A stretch of DNA of 9,887 nt from contig CALVFC010000044.1 in the NCBI GenBank assembly GCA_944326735.1, positions 1 through 9,887 of the forward strand, given 5' to 3'. The DNA comes from an uncultured Limosilactobacillus sp. (GTDB lineage Bacteria; Bacillota; Bacilli; Lactobacillales; Lactobacillaceae). The notes beneath the pieces are model-generated. The model saw nothing but the letters and a program-made list of their open reading frames with translations. It was not told the DNA's origin and ran no database searches. Shown here piece by piece: positions 1-6,218 of this stretch. Every line of letters begins with the position of its first letter. Within the stretch, counting starts at the first letter, position 1. The position numbers were made by a program, and so were the translations under genes.

Positions 1-1017
1 ACCAAGATCAGTTCCCTTGGTGGGTCCTTGATGATCGGGATGAACGCTATCTTCATCCTGGCCAGTTTGGTAGTTATCATCGCCAATAATGGGGTGCCAG
101 CCCAACCAATTCATGGGATTGCCTCCTTCTTTGAATCACCAAACCCATCGTTCAAGACGCCGATTGCGGTGATCTCATTTGTTGTGTACGCCATCTTTGC
201 GTACGCCGGCGTTGAAAACCTTGGTGGGGTCACGGATAGTATGAAGGATCCGGAGCACACCTTCCCACGGGGTTTAACAATCGGGGCGATCTTAACGGTT
301 GGTTCCTATGTTCTGATGATTGTGATGACTGGTTTCTCCGTCAACTACAATCACATTATTGCCCGGCCTGATGTGAACCTTGGGAACGTAACCTACGTGG
401 TCTTTAACCGCTTGGGCTACATGCTGGGGCTGTCATTAGGATTAAGTCATGGGACTAACCTCTTCTTAGGGGCCTTGTTTACCCGGCTGATTGCTTTGTC
501 TGGGTTAATGGGGATGCTCGGGGCAATGTTTGTCCTGGTTTACACCCCAATCAAGTCCTTTATCATGGGCTCGAATCCAAAGTTATGGCCGGAACGAATC
601 ACGAAGTTAAATGCTGCCGACATGCCTGCTAATGCCATGTGGATTCAGGCGGTCCTCGTCTGCATCATTATCTTCCTGGTGGCCTTTGGTGGGTCTGCCG
701 CTGCTCGTTTCTACCAGATTTTGACTGATATGGTCAATGTTTCGACGTGTGCACCATACATCTTCCTGATCGGGGCCTTTCCAGCCTTCCAGCGGAAGAA
801 CGTTCCACATGACTTTGTGGTCTTTAAGAACCGCTTCTGGACGCGGGTTCTTGTTTGGTTTGTGGAAATTATTGTTTGCTTAGGAATTATCTTTACGTGT
901 GTCCAACCAATTATCGACCACGATTTCCAAACGGCTTTCTGGACCGCCTTCGGACCAATCTTCTTCGGGGCCGTTGCCTGGATTTTCTACAACCATGCTG
1001 TCAAGAAGAGTAACTAA
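1..1017 (+). CDS. APC-superfamily amino-acid permease, YjeM-like glutamate/GABA-antiporter family (5' truncated)
   Basis: Integral membrane transporter that probably exchanges or imports an amino acid; the substrate cannot be read from sequence. The frame is open from base 1, so the gene starts upstream; 338 residues remain of a family that usually has about 500, so the first N-terminal helices are missing. The ATG at 28 is internal, lying in a hydrophobic helix with no ribosome binding site before it. Hydrophobic segments alternate with short loops throughout (for example IFILASLVVIIANN and GAILTVGSYVLMIVMTGF). The segment AYAGVENLGGVTDSMKDPE matches the conserved APC helix-6 region, where YjeM/GadC-type proteins have F-A-Y-x-G-x-E followed by a K-x-P motif. 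The protein ends with a short basic tail (VKKSN), and a strong terminator follows 12 bases after the stop. Family assignment is fairly firm; the YjeM label is recognition from memory and less so. Confidence 0.8.
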   Translation, partial: TKISSLGGSLMIGMNAIFILASLVVIIANNGVPAQPIHGIASFFESPNPSFKTPIAVISFVVYAIFAYAGVENLGGVTDSMKDPEHTFPRGLTIGAILTVGSYVLMIVMTGFSVNYNHIIARPDVNLGNVTYVVFNRLGYMLGLSLGLSHGTNLFLGALFTRLIALSGLMGMLGAMFVLVYTPIKSFIMGSNPKLWPERITKLNAADMPANAMWIQAVLVCIIIFLVAFGGSAAARFYQILTDMVNVSTCAPYIFLIGAFPAFQRKNVPHDFVVFKNRFWTRVLVWFVEIIVCLGIIFTCVQPIIDHDFQTAFWTAFGPIFFGAVAWIFYNHAVKKSN

Positions 1018-1029
1018 TATTTAAAAATA

Positions 1030-1068
1030 AAGACCATCCATGTCAGTTGCGACGTGGATGGTCTTTTT
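1030..1068. terminator. Bidirectional intrinsic terminator between convergent genes
   Basis: A 15-bp stem (1030-1044 with 1051-1065, one G-U wobble) encloses a 6-base loop AGTTGC. On the plus strand it is followed by five T (1064-1068); on the minus strand the A-rich run at 1021-1030 gives a T-rich tail. It lies between the stop of the permease (1017) and the stop of the MATE gene (1080) and can end both transcripts. Confidence 0.92.
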
Positions 1069-1079
1069 GCGTTTACAGG

Positions 1080-2393
1080 TTATGATTCTAACTGGTTGAA
1101 TTGGAGGATCCGTTGGTGAATGAAGATCGCACCAACAACGGTGACGGTCAGTTCAGTAATTGGTACCGCTGCCCACACACCGTTGATGCCAAAGATAGTT
1201 GGCAGGATCATGATAAGCGGCAGGAGGATCAAATATCCCCGCAATAGCGATAGGGAGAAGGATGCCCGCGCGCCGTTAATGGCCGTTAAGAACAAGATGA
1301 AGAGGTAGTTCAAAGCGGTAAAGAAAGCACTGGTGAAGTAGATTGGCAGCCCGACACTGGCAAAGTGGACCAGTTGCAACGAATGTTGGGTATTAAAAAT
1401 ATTGATAATCGGGTACTTAAATACTACTAAGATGACAAATTCCAACAATGCAATTGTCAGGGTTGTCATTACGCCAACACGCAGGGCCTTCGCAGCGTTC
1501 ATATAGTGGCGTTCACCATATTCCCGGCTAACAATCGGCTGTACACCTAGTGCAACCCCGTTAGCGATGGCCAATACCACGATCGCAATATTGGAAATGA
1601 CTCCATAGGCGGCAACGGCATAGTTATTCGCCAGAATTAACAAAACGTGGTTGAAAAAGAAGACGCTGACGCCGGAACTTAATTCGTTGAGCGCCGCCGC
1701 TGCCCCGAGGCGAGCAGCGTGTAAGACCGGTTTGATTGATGGCACCACCAAGTGCAGGTGCAATTGTCGCTTCTTAAAACGACGGTGAAATGACAGGACC
1801 ACTAAACTGATGGCTGGTGAGAAGATCACGGCCATCGCCGCCCCTTCCATTTTGAGTCCCAGGCCGAAAATAAAGAACCAGTCGATCACAATAACTGAGG
1901 TGGTTTCAATGACGGTGGCCATCATCGTCAGGGTCGGGTTACCGTCATTCCGAATAAAATTTAAACTGATTAAATTGCACATGACGAAGGGACCACACCA
2001 GGCCACAATCCGGACATAGGTGATTGCTAGCTCCCGCGTTTGGTCATTGGCACCGAGGAAGTTCACGACTGGGGTGGCAAAGATGTCCATTAAGATTGCC
2101 ACAATAACACCAGTTATGGCGGCCACGATCATCAATGAGCTATACAGTGACTCGACTCGTTCGGGGTGGAGGACCTTATTGAGCGAAAAGATGGTCGCGC
2201 CGCCAACTCCCAGGAGGAGACCGATGGCGTTGAAACAGTTGAAAATGGGTAGGGCCAGGTTAAGGGCAGTTAGGCCCAGGGCCCCAGCAGCAATAGAAAT
2301 AAATAGGGTGTCAATCAGGACATACAGGGATGTTCCCACCATGGCAATGATGTTGCGACTGACATAGTGAAAAACTTCTTTAGTAATTGTCAA
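1080..2393 (-). CDS. MATE-family multidrug/metabolite efflux transporter
   Basis: Membrane antiporter of the MATE superfamily (MatE domain, usually H+ or Na+ driven), exporting cationic drugs or metabolites; the substrate is unknown. About twelve hydrophobic helices in two halves can be seen, with the family-typical start VSRNIIAMVGTSLYVLIDT and, in the second half, GVALGVQPIVSREYGERH. I place the start at a TTG (2391-2393), giving 437 residues, close to the usual 440-460. It begins ITKEVFHYVSRN after the first residues and has a GGAGG 9 bases upstream. The frame stays open to a GTG at 2499-2501 (473 residues), but that codon lacks a ribosome binding site, adds a charged, non-MATE-like N terminus, and falls about where the predicted transcript begins. 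The gene lies downstream of def on the same strand with its own promoter candidate, and ends at the shared terminator. Family assignment is secure; the start is probable. Confidence 0.88.
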   Translation of the reverse strand: MTITKEVFHYVSRNIIAMVGTSLYVLIDTLFISIAAGALGLTALNLALPIFNCFNAIGLLLGVGGATIFSLNKVLHPERVESLYSSLMIVAAITGVIVAILMDIFATPVVNFLGANDQTRELAITYVRIVAWCGPFVMCNLISLNFIRNDGNPTLTMMATVIETTSVIVIDWFFIFGLGLKMEGAAMAVIFSPAISLVVLSFHRRFKKRQLHLHLVVPSIKPVLHAARLGAAAALNELSSGVSVFFFNHVLLILANNYAVAAYGVISNIAIVVLAIANGVALGVQPIVSREYGERHYMNAAKALRVGVMTTLTIALLEFVILVVFKYPIINIFNTQHSLQLVHFASVGLPIYFTSAFFTALNYLFILFLTAINGARASFSLSLLRGYLILLPLIMILPTIFGINGVWAAVPITELTVTVVGAIFIHQRILQFNQLES

Positions 2394-2402
2394 ACTAAAA
2401 AA

Positions 2403-2407
2403 CCTCC
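2403..2407 (-). promoter_or_regulatory. Ribosome binding site that decides the TTG start of the MATE gene
   Basis: GGAGG on the minus strand, 9 bases before the TTG at 2393. Two further purine-rich GGAGG/GGGAGGA stretches lie just upstream (about 2415-2428), but they are too far from this start, and neither precedes the alternative GTG at 2501. Confidence 0.65.
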
Positions 2408-2506
2408 AGATACTCCTCCCATCCTCCAATAATGGACGCCTGTTTGGGAAGATGATTTTTTTAACAAAACCCGGCGATTCTGTAGCTCTTATTTCATTCA
2501 CTTAAT

Positions 2507-2535
2507 ATCATAGCAAAAGTTGCTGAGCTTGATAA
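2507..2535 (-). promoter_or_regulatory. Candidate sigma-A promoter for the MATE gene
   Basis: On the minus strand, -35 TTATCA (2530-2535, 4/6 to consensus), a 17-base spacer and -10 TATGAT (2507-2512, 5/6). The predicted transcription start is near 2500. It lies in the 3' intergenic part after def (stop at 2542) and would give the MATE mRNA a leader of about 107 nt up to the TTG start. Confidence 0.5.
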
Positions 2536-2541
2536 GGTGGT

Positions 2542-2952
2542 CTAAATGAGGATCCCGTGCAGGTGGTCGATTTCGTGCTGAATAATTTCGGCGGTAAAGC
2601 CATTAAAGTCCTGGGTTTGTTTTTGCCATTGCTGGTTCATGAACGTGACCGTAATTTGTTGGTAGCGGGTGGTTGGTCGCTCGCCTGGTAATGAAAGGCA
2701 ACCTTCTTGCGTTTGGTAGGGTTGGCTGTGGTGAATAATTTGGGGATTGAACATTACCATGCTGAGGGGCCCGACGCTGACGATGATAATTGCCTTATTG
2801 ATGCCGATCATGTTGGCAGCCATCCCAACACATTCATTCTGGTGGGCCTTGAGGGTATCTTGGAGATCCTGGCCGATTGTGAGGTCTGCTTTTGTTGCTG
2901 TTGCGGCTTTTTGCTGGAGAAATAATTGGTCATGGTTAATTGGTCGTTCCAT
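2542..2952 (-). CDS. Short peptide-deformylase-like protein
   Basis: Member of the peptide deformylase family, metalloenzymes that remove the formyl group from the initiator methionine of new proteins. At 136 residues it is shorter than the main Gram-positive type II enzyme (about 185). Two of the three motifs are intact: EGCLS (residues 83-87, metal ligand Cys85) and HEIDHLHG (126-133, ligands His126 and His130, catalytic Glu127). In motif I the usual G-x-G-x-A-A-x-Q reads C-V-G-M-A-A-N-M, so the Gln that helps polarise the substrate carbonyl is Met48. From memory, similar short paralogues with AANM occur in streptococci and other lactobacilli, so this looks like a subfamily trait and not a sequencing error. 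It may have weak or altered activity, with the main deformylase encoded elsewhere. A strong AAGGAGG lies 8 bases before the ATG. It follows yidC on the same strand. Confidence 0.85.
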   Translation of the reverse strand: MERPINHDQLFLQQKAATATKADLTIGQDLQDTLKAHQNECVGMAANMIGINKAIIIVSVGPLSMVMFNPQIIHHSQPYQTQEGCLSLPGERPTTRYQQITVTFMNQQWQKQTQDFNGFTAEIIQHEIDHLHGILI

Positions 2953-2975
2953 CTAATATACCTCCTTGATGTTTA

Positions 2976-3007
2976 AAGGCCCCTAACACGTGAATGTTAG
3001 AAGCCTT
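2976..3007 (-). terminator. Intercistronic hairpin after yidC, possibly a weak terminator
   Basis: The stem is formed by 2976-2980 with 3003-3007 (5 bp) and 2983-2988 with 2995-3000 (6 bp), separated by a CC/AA internal loop, with a 6-base loop. In the yidC direction it is followed only by TTTAAA, so termination should be inefficient. It sits between the yidC stop (3020) and the def ribosome binding site (2961-2967) and may instead set the ratio of the two genes or protect the mRNA end. Confidence 0.45.
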
Positions 3008-3019
3008 CGTGATGGTTAA

Positions 3020-4006
3020 TTAATTACTCTTATGATGGTGCTGTTTACCAGCATTCCGTTGCCGGTTCGTTTTGACCGGTTGGTGAGCCTTCTGTTGTGG
3101 TTCACTAGCGGCCTGCTTATCATCATTCTTCAACTGGTCGATGGCTGAAGAAGTGGCAGCTGTCTTGTTCGTTGCACTCGTTGAAGGGATCACTGGTGCA
3201 TCGGGAACCTTAACCGGCTTGCCATCGTTTTCGGCAGCAATTTGCTTCCGAATACGTGGACGGTAAGCATTAATTAACAGGGTTTGCAGGATTGCGAAGA
3301 GCCCACCGATAAAGAAGTAGAGCCCTAATCCAGCAGAGGATGTTAATGAAATAAAGAAGGTCATCACTGGACTCATCCAGATTGCCATCTTCATTTGTTG
3401 CTTTTGTGATTCTGGAACACCAACTAAGCCGAGGTAACTCTGAATAGCGTAAGCAATAAATGACAGGATCGCAAAGAGGACACTTGGCTTACCAAGCGCA
3501 ATGCCAAAGAAGGTTGCGTGGTAGAGGTCTGGTGAGTAACGAATAGCGGCGTAAAGAGCGGCGAAAACTGGCAGCTGGATGATCAATGGGAGACACCCAA
3601 TTCCCCCCGTTAAGCTGACGTTGTTTTCCCGGTAAACGGCCATCATTTGTTGACCAATGGCCGCTGTTTCTTCCGGTGTCTTAGCTTCCTTTTGCTTTTG
3701 CTGAAGTTCCTTTAATACCGGTTGAATCCGTGCCATCTTTTCTTGCATGATGGTTGATTTCTTCATTTGTGAGAACATCACCGGTAGTAAGACCATGCGG
3801 ACAACCACAACGATCACGATGATGGCCCAACCATAGTTATTGCCGAAGTGACCAGCAAGCCACTCCATTAAATGCTGCATGGGCTTTGCCATGTACGTGT
3901 AGACAAAGCCGTAGGGGTGACCGCTCTTAGTTGTGCGGACACATCCAGACAGAAGCATCAGCAGGGTGGCTAATCCACCAGCTACTGATAGTCGTTTTAG
4001 TTTCAT
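3020..4006 (-). CDS. yidC: Membrane protein insertase YidC/OxaA/SpoIIIJ family, lipoprotein type
   Basis: Inserts membrane proteins, alone or with the Sec translocon. The 328-residue protein starts with a lipoprotein signal peptide: basic KLKR, hydrophobic core, lipobox L-S-G-C with Cys22 as the lipidation site, typical of Gram-positive YidC. Five transmembrane segments follow. The first after the signal peptide carries the conserved groove arginine (Arg70 in VVVVRMVLLP) that contacts the polar parts of substrates. Next comes the charged cytoplasmic loop MKKSTIMQEKMARIQP, then the family's GGIGCLPLIIQLPVF and YFFIGGLFAILQTL. The C-terminal ~75 residues are low complexity (Ser/Thr/Ala/Gln) and end in a basic, His-containing tail, resembling the longer YidC2-type tails thought to touch the ribosome. 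A GGGAG lies 9 bases before the ATG. The 95-base gap to acyP holds a possible -10 TACAAT (4092-4097) without a good -35, and a small hairpin (4036-4052). No upstream open frame that could act as a MifM-like sensor is visible. Confidence 0.95.
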   Translation of the reverse strand: MKLKRLSVAGGLATLLMLLSGCVRTTKSGHPYGFVYTYMAKPMQHLMEWLAGHFGNNYGWAIIVIVVVVRMVLLPVMFSQMKKSTIMQEKMARIQPVLKELQQKQKEAKTPEETAAIGQQMMAVYRENNVSLTGGIGCLPLIIQLPVFAALYAAIRYSPDLYHATFFGIALGKPSVLFAILSFIAYAIQSYLGLVGVPESQKQQMKMAIWMSPVMTFFISLTSSAGLGLYFFIGGLFAILQTLLINAYRPRIRKQIAAENDGKPVKVPDAPVIPSTSATNKTAATSSAIDQLKNDDKQAASEPQQKAHQPVKTNRQRNAGKQHHHKSN

Positions 4007-4101
4007 TATTAATTTCTCCCTTAATGGATTTCTCCGTTTATTGAATGTAAACAGTAATATAGTAGCTTAAATTGGGATTAAATTCTACCAAATTGTACAA
4101 G

Positions 4102-4374
4102 TTAACGGATAGAAAAGTCGGTTAGCTGCGGATCAATTGGTAATTCATGCTGGTCCAACTGCAAAACCCGAGCGTAAGGGGTGGGGCCATGTTTAATAAA
4201 CGTAATAAGGGCCTCAAGTTCCTGTTCGTCTGCTTGGCAGTCAATGGTGACGGTGCCATCGATCATATTTTGCACATAGCCACTGATCAGTCGTTGGGAG
4301 GCATATTGGTAGACACCCCAGCGAAAGCCCACGCCTTGCACTTGACCATAGGCGGTTAATTGATAGTGTTTCAT
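4102..4374 (-). CDS. acyP: Acylphosphatase
   Basis: Small cytoplasmic enzyme that hydrolyses the carboxyl-phosphate bond of acyl phosphates. Its 90 residues match the family's usual size and fill its ferredoxin-like fold. The first signature, G-Q-V-Q-G-V-G-F-R, ends in catalytic Arg18, which binds the phosphate. The second, G-Y-V-Q-N-M-I-D-G, contains catalytic Asn36, which positions the attacking water. The ATG is preceded by GGGAGG at 11 bases. It is the first gene of the minus-strand block, diverging from the RNA methyltransferase with 84 bases between the two starts. Acylphosphatase next to YidC and a TrmH-family gene is a familiar arrangement in lactic acid bacteria. Its physiological substrate in bacteria is not well known. 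Confidence 0.95.
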   Translation of the reverse strand: MKHYQLTAYGQVQGVGFRWGVYQYASQRLISGYVQNMIDGTVTIDCQADEQELEALITFIKHGPTPYARVLQLDQHELPIDPQLTDFSIR

Positions 4375-4406
4375 TCGTTGCTTTTCCTCCCTCTTTTAGT
4401 CTATCC

Positions 4407-4435
4407 ATTGTACACTATTAACATGGTATAATTAA
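4407..4435 (-). promoter_or_regulatory. Candidate promoter for acyP
   Basis: On the minus strand, -10 TACAAT (4407-4412, 5/6), a 17-base spacer and a poor -35 TTAATT (4430-4435, 3/6). It overlaps the trmH promoter on the opposite strand, so the two polymerases would compete. Confidence 0.4.
4424..4432 (+). promoter_or_regulatory. Extended -10 promoter of the TrmH-family gene
   Basis: TGGTATAAT: a perfect -10 hexamer (4427-4432) with the extended TGn element. The -35 position (TCCATT, 4404-4409) is poor, as is usual when the extended element is present. The predicted start is near 4439, giving a leader of about 20 nt that contains the GAGGGG ribosome binding site (4443-4448). Confidence 0.7.
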
Positions 4436-4458
4436 AGGAGAAGAGGGGACTGTCTATT

Positions 4459-5238
4459 ATGGAAGAATTAACTTCAATCCACAATCAACACGTCAAAAAT
4501 TGGAAAAAACTGCAAACGAAGAAGTACCGCCAGCAAACGGACCGCTACTTGTTGGATGGCTGGCACCTCGTACAAGAAGCCCACAAGGCCGGCATTGAAA
4601 TCTTACAATTGATTGGAACTGATGAACAGCTGGCTGCTCACCAGGACCTCGTTGACATGAGTGCTGAAGTTTATCAGGTTACTGAAGAAATTATGCGTCA
4701 CATTACGGAAACGGTGACGCCACAGGGAATCGCGGCCGTGGTCGAAATGCCGAACGCCCACCAAGTTCCATCGGCACCGTTGAAGGGCGCCTGGCTCCTA
4801 CTAGATCGAGTGCAAGATCCAGGGAACGTTGGAACAATGGTGCGGACTGCTGACGCGGCCGGCTTTACTGGGGTGGTTGTTGGCAACCGTTCAGCTGACC
4901 TGTTCTCGCCTAAGGTGGTCCGTTCCATGCAGGGGAGTCAATTCCACCTGCAAATGTATGAAGGCGACTTGGCGAAGTGGATCGATGATTTCAAACAAGT
5001 GGATGCACCTGTCTATGGCACCCAACTAAACCCGGCTGCCAAGAGCTTCCGTGATGTTCATCCCGGCGCAACCTTTGCGCTGGTCATGGGCAATGAAGGC
5101 CACGGGATGAGCAAGGAACTTCTAGCGCAAACAACGACTAACCTGTATATCCCAATGCGGGGGGAAGCAGAATCACTCAACGTTGCCGTTTCGGCCGGAA
5201 TTCTAATGTTTCAGTTAAATCAGGGCCTAGCTGATTAA
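4459..5238 (+). CDS. SPOUT-class RNA 2'-O-ribose methyltransferase, TrmH/SpoU family (YsgA type)
   Basis: Transfers a methyl group from S-adenosylmethionine to a ribose 2'-OH in rRNA or tRNA. The 259-residue protein has an N-terminal SpoU substrate-binding domain (about residues 1-100; N-H-V-K-N-W-K-K-L near the start, then a YLLDGWHLVQEA segment). The SpoU methylase domain with the trefoil knot has motif 1 LDRVQDPGNVGTMVRTADAAG (residues 115-135, Asn123 and catalytic Arg129), motif 2 LVMGNEGHGMS (208-218) and motif 3 IPMRGEAESLNVAVSAG (231-247). In Bacillus subtilis the orthologue-like gene ysgA is also close to pheST, and I recall it being assigned to a 23S rRNA position in the A-loop region (RlmP); that target is inference here. 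It is transcribed alone from an extended -10 promoter, diverging from acyP. No clear terminator follows. Confidence 0.92.
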   Translation: MEELTSIHNQHVKNWKKLQTKKYRQQTDRYLLDGWHLVQEAHKAGIEILQLIGTDEQLAAHQDLVDMSAEVYQVTEEIMRHITETVTPQGIAAVVEMPNAHQVPSAPLKGAWLLLDRVQDPGNVGTMVRTADAAGFTGVVVGNRSADLFSPKVVRSMQGSQFHLQMYEGDLAKWIDDFKQVDAPVYGTQLNPAAKSFRDVHPGATFALVMGNEGHGMSKELLAQTTTNLYIPMRGEAESLNVAVSAGILMFQLNQGLAD

Positions 5239-5260
5239 AAATAAGCCGTTCTGATTTATT

Positions 5261-5288
5261 TTGTGATTGAAATTGTGTACAATACAAT
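5261..5288 (+). promoter_or_regulatory. Promoter region of the HD-hxlR operon with overlapping palindrome
   Basis: -35 TTGTGA (5261-5266, 4/6), a 16-base spacer and -10 TACAAT (5283-5288, 5/6). A second TACAAT lies at 5278-5283. The inverted repeat ATTGT-GT-ACAAT (5272-5283) covers the spacer and the first -10, which would suit an operator, although part of the symmetry comes from the -10 sequence itself. Confidence 0.5.
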
Positions 5289-5311
5289 CAACGATAAGAA
5301 AGGGGTATATC

Positions 5312-5818
5312 ATGAAGTCAAAAAATGAATGGCGGACTGATCCTGAGTATGTGTCACTTGTTGAGGACTTATTAGCTCAGCCAGCTGTTAAAAAGCTTGC
5401 GAACTATACTCAGCACCATCACTCGAATCGATTACAACATTCCATTGCGGTTTCGTTTGATAGCTACAAGATCGCTAAACGAATGCACTTAAACTATCGA
5501 AACGTTGCGCGTGCTGGCTTACTACATGATCTCTTTTATTATGATTGGCGAACGACTAAATTTGATTTAGGAACGCACGCTTTCATTCATCCGCGGGTGG
5601 CTTTGCGTAATGCCGAAAAGATCACCCCACTAAACGACATGGAAAAGGATATCATCTTAAAGCACATGTTTGGGGCAACAATGGCCGTTCCAAAGTACTG
5701 GGAAAGCTTAATTGTCTCATTGGTGGATGACTTTGAAGCAGAACATGAATTCTTCTCGCCATTACGTGCTAAATTAGCGCGGAAGATTCGGAAGCGGCGG
5801 ATGAAGACTACTTGGTAG
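5312..5818 (+). CDS. HD-domain protein, putative metal-dependent phosphohydrolase
   Basis: Probable phosphohydrolase of the HD superfamily, which acts on nucleotides or phosphodiesters; the substrate is unknown. The 168-residue protein shows the HD pattern in order: His43 (RLQHS), His72-Asp73 (GLLHD), then His93, His118 (LKHMFG) and Asp139 (SLVDD), enough to bind one or two metals. Conserved-looking blocks are ARAGLLHDLFYYDWR and the stretch around KHMFGATMAVPKYWES. The C terminus is strongly basic (RAKLARKIRKRRMK), a possible nucleic-acid or membrane contact. I chose the ATG at 5312, which has AAGGGG 6 bases upstream; the frame extends to a TTG at 5267, but that would overlap the promoter. 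I recall similar proteins encoded beside pheST in lactobacilli. It is the first gene of an operon with hxlR (16-base gap). Confidence 0.82.
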   Translation: MKSKNEWRTDPEYVSLVEDLLAQPAVKKLANYTQHHHSNRLQHSIAVSFDSYKIAKRMHLNYRNVARAGLLHDLFYYDWRTTKFDLGTHAFIHPRVALRNAEKITPLNDMEKDIILKHMFGATMAVPKYWESLIVSLVDDFEAEHEFFSPLRAKLARKIRKRRMKTTW

Positions 5819-5834
5819 AAAGGGGGATATTGGG

Positions 5835-6176
5835 ATGGCAGAAGCCGTTGCTAGTGCTGATACCCACACAAGCGGGTGTCAACTTTGTCCAAAATTTACA
5901 CATACTTTTACCATTTTAGGAAAGAAATGGAATGGTTTAATTATCGAAGCCCTCTTGGTACAAGACTCAATGCGTTTTAAAGACTTAGCGGCTAGTATCG
6001 AGGGTTGTAGTGATCGGGTTCTTTGTGAACGGTTAAAGGAGCTGGAGGACGAGAAGATTGTCTCCCGGAACACCTACCGTGGCCAAAGTCGGATTGACTA
6101 CTCCCTTACTGAGCGTGGTAAGGAATTATTACCCGTAATGAAGGCCGTTCACCAATGGAGTGACAAGTGGAATTAA
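5835..6176 (+). CDS. HxlR/DUF24-family winged-helix transcriptional regulator
   Basis: DNA-binding regulator of 113 residues, the family's usual size, acting as a dimer. The HxlR core starts at T-I-L-G-K-K-W-N-G-L-I (residues 26-36). The helix-turn-helix lies around residues 45-73 (M-R-F-K-D-L-A through C-E-R-L-K-E-L-E-D), and the wing is at 74-95 with IDYSLTERGKEL. The N terminus has Cys15-x-x-Cys18 (GCQLCP); Cys58 and Cys64 are in the recognition region. In HypR, QorR and similar members a conserved N-terminal Cys near position 14 senses disulfide, aldehyde or quinone stress, so a redox role is plausible but inferred. AGGGGG lies 8 bases before the ATG. The gene is co-transcribed with the HD-domain gene and may regulate that operon. 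No intrinsic terminator is seen before the pheST promoter. Confidence 0.88.
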   Translation: MAEAVASADTHTSGCQLCPKFTHTFTILGKKWNGLIIEALLVQDSMRFKDLAASIEGCSDRVLCERLKELEDEKIVSRNTYRGQSRIDYSLTERGKELLPVMKAVHQWSDKWN

Positions 6177-6183
6177 TTGCCGC

Positions 6184-6212
6184 TTGATTTTCTCTGAGAG
6201 TTTGATTAGAAT
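6184..6212 (+). promoter_or_regulatory. Promoter of the T-box/pheST operon
   Basis: -35 TTGATT (6184-6189, 4/6), a 17-base spacer and -10 TAGAAT (6207-6212, 5/6). The predicted start near 6219 is a few bases before the beginning of T-box stem I. The -35 lies 8 bases after the hxlR stop. Confidence 0.7.
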
Positions 6213-6218
6213 AATTGT

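Noticed and set aside
2020..2367. Plus-strand open frame of 115 codons inside the MATE gene
   Set aside because: It is antisense to clearly coding MATE sequence, its translation has no recognisable domain, and no ribosome binding site precedes it.
2394..2500. Known riboswitch (for example guanidine or preQ1) in the MATE leader
   Set aside because: None of the conserved core motifs that I know for these classes is visible; only a possible 7-bp pairing near the ribosome binding site.
4093..4100. Perfect 8-base palindrome TTGTACAA, with related TTGTACA at 4408-4414 and ATTGTGTACAAT at 5272-5283, as a shared operator for several promoters
   Set aside because: Each contains the common -10 variant TACAAT (or its complement), and the half-site spacing differs, so chance plus promoter sequence explains the resemblance. 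Only the site at 5272 is kept as a candidate operator.
4007..4101. MifM-like sensor peptide upstream of yidC
   Set aside because: The 95-base gap contains no ATG-started open frame in the yidC direction.
5237..5262. AAAATAA / TTATTTT inverted repeat after the TrmH-family gene as a terminator
   Set aside because: The stem is purely A-T with a long loop and no T tail, so it would not terminate transcription reliably.
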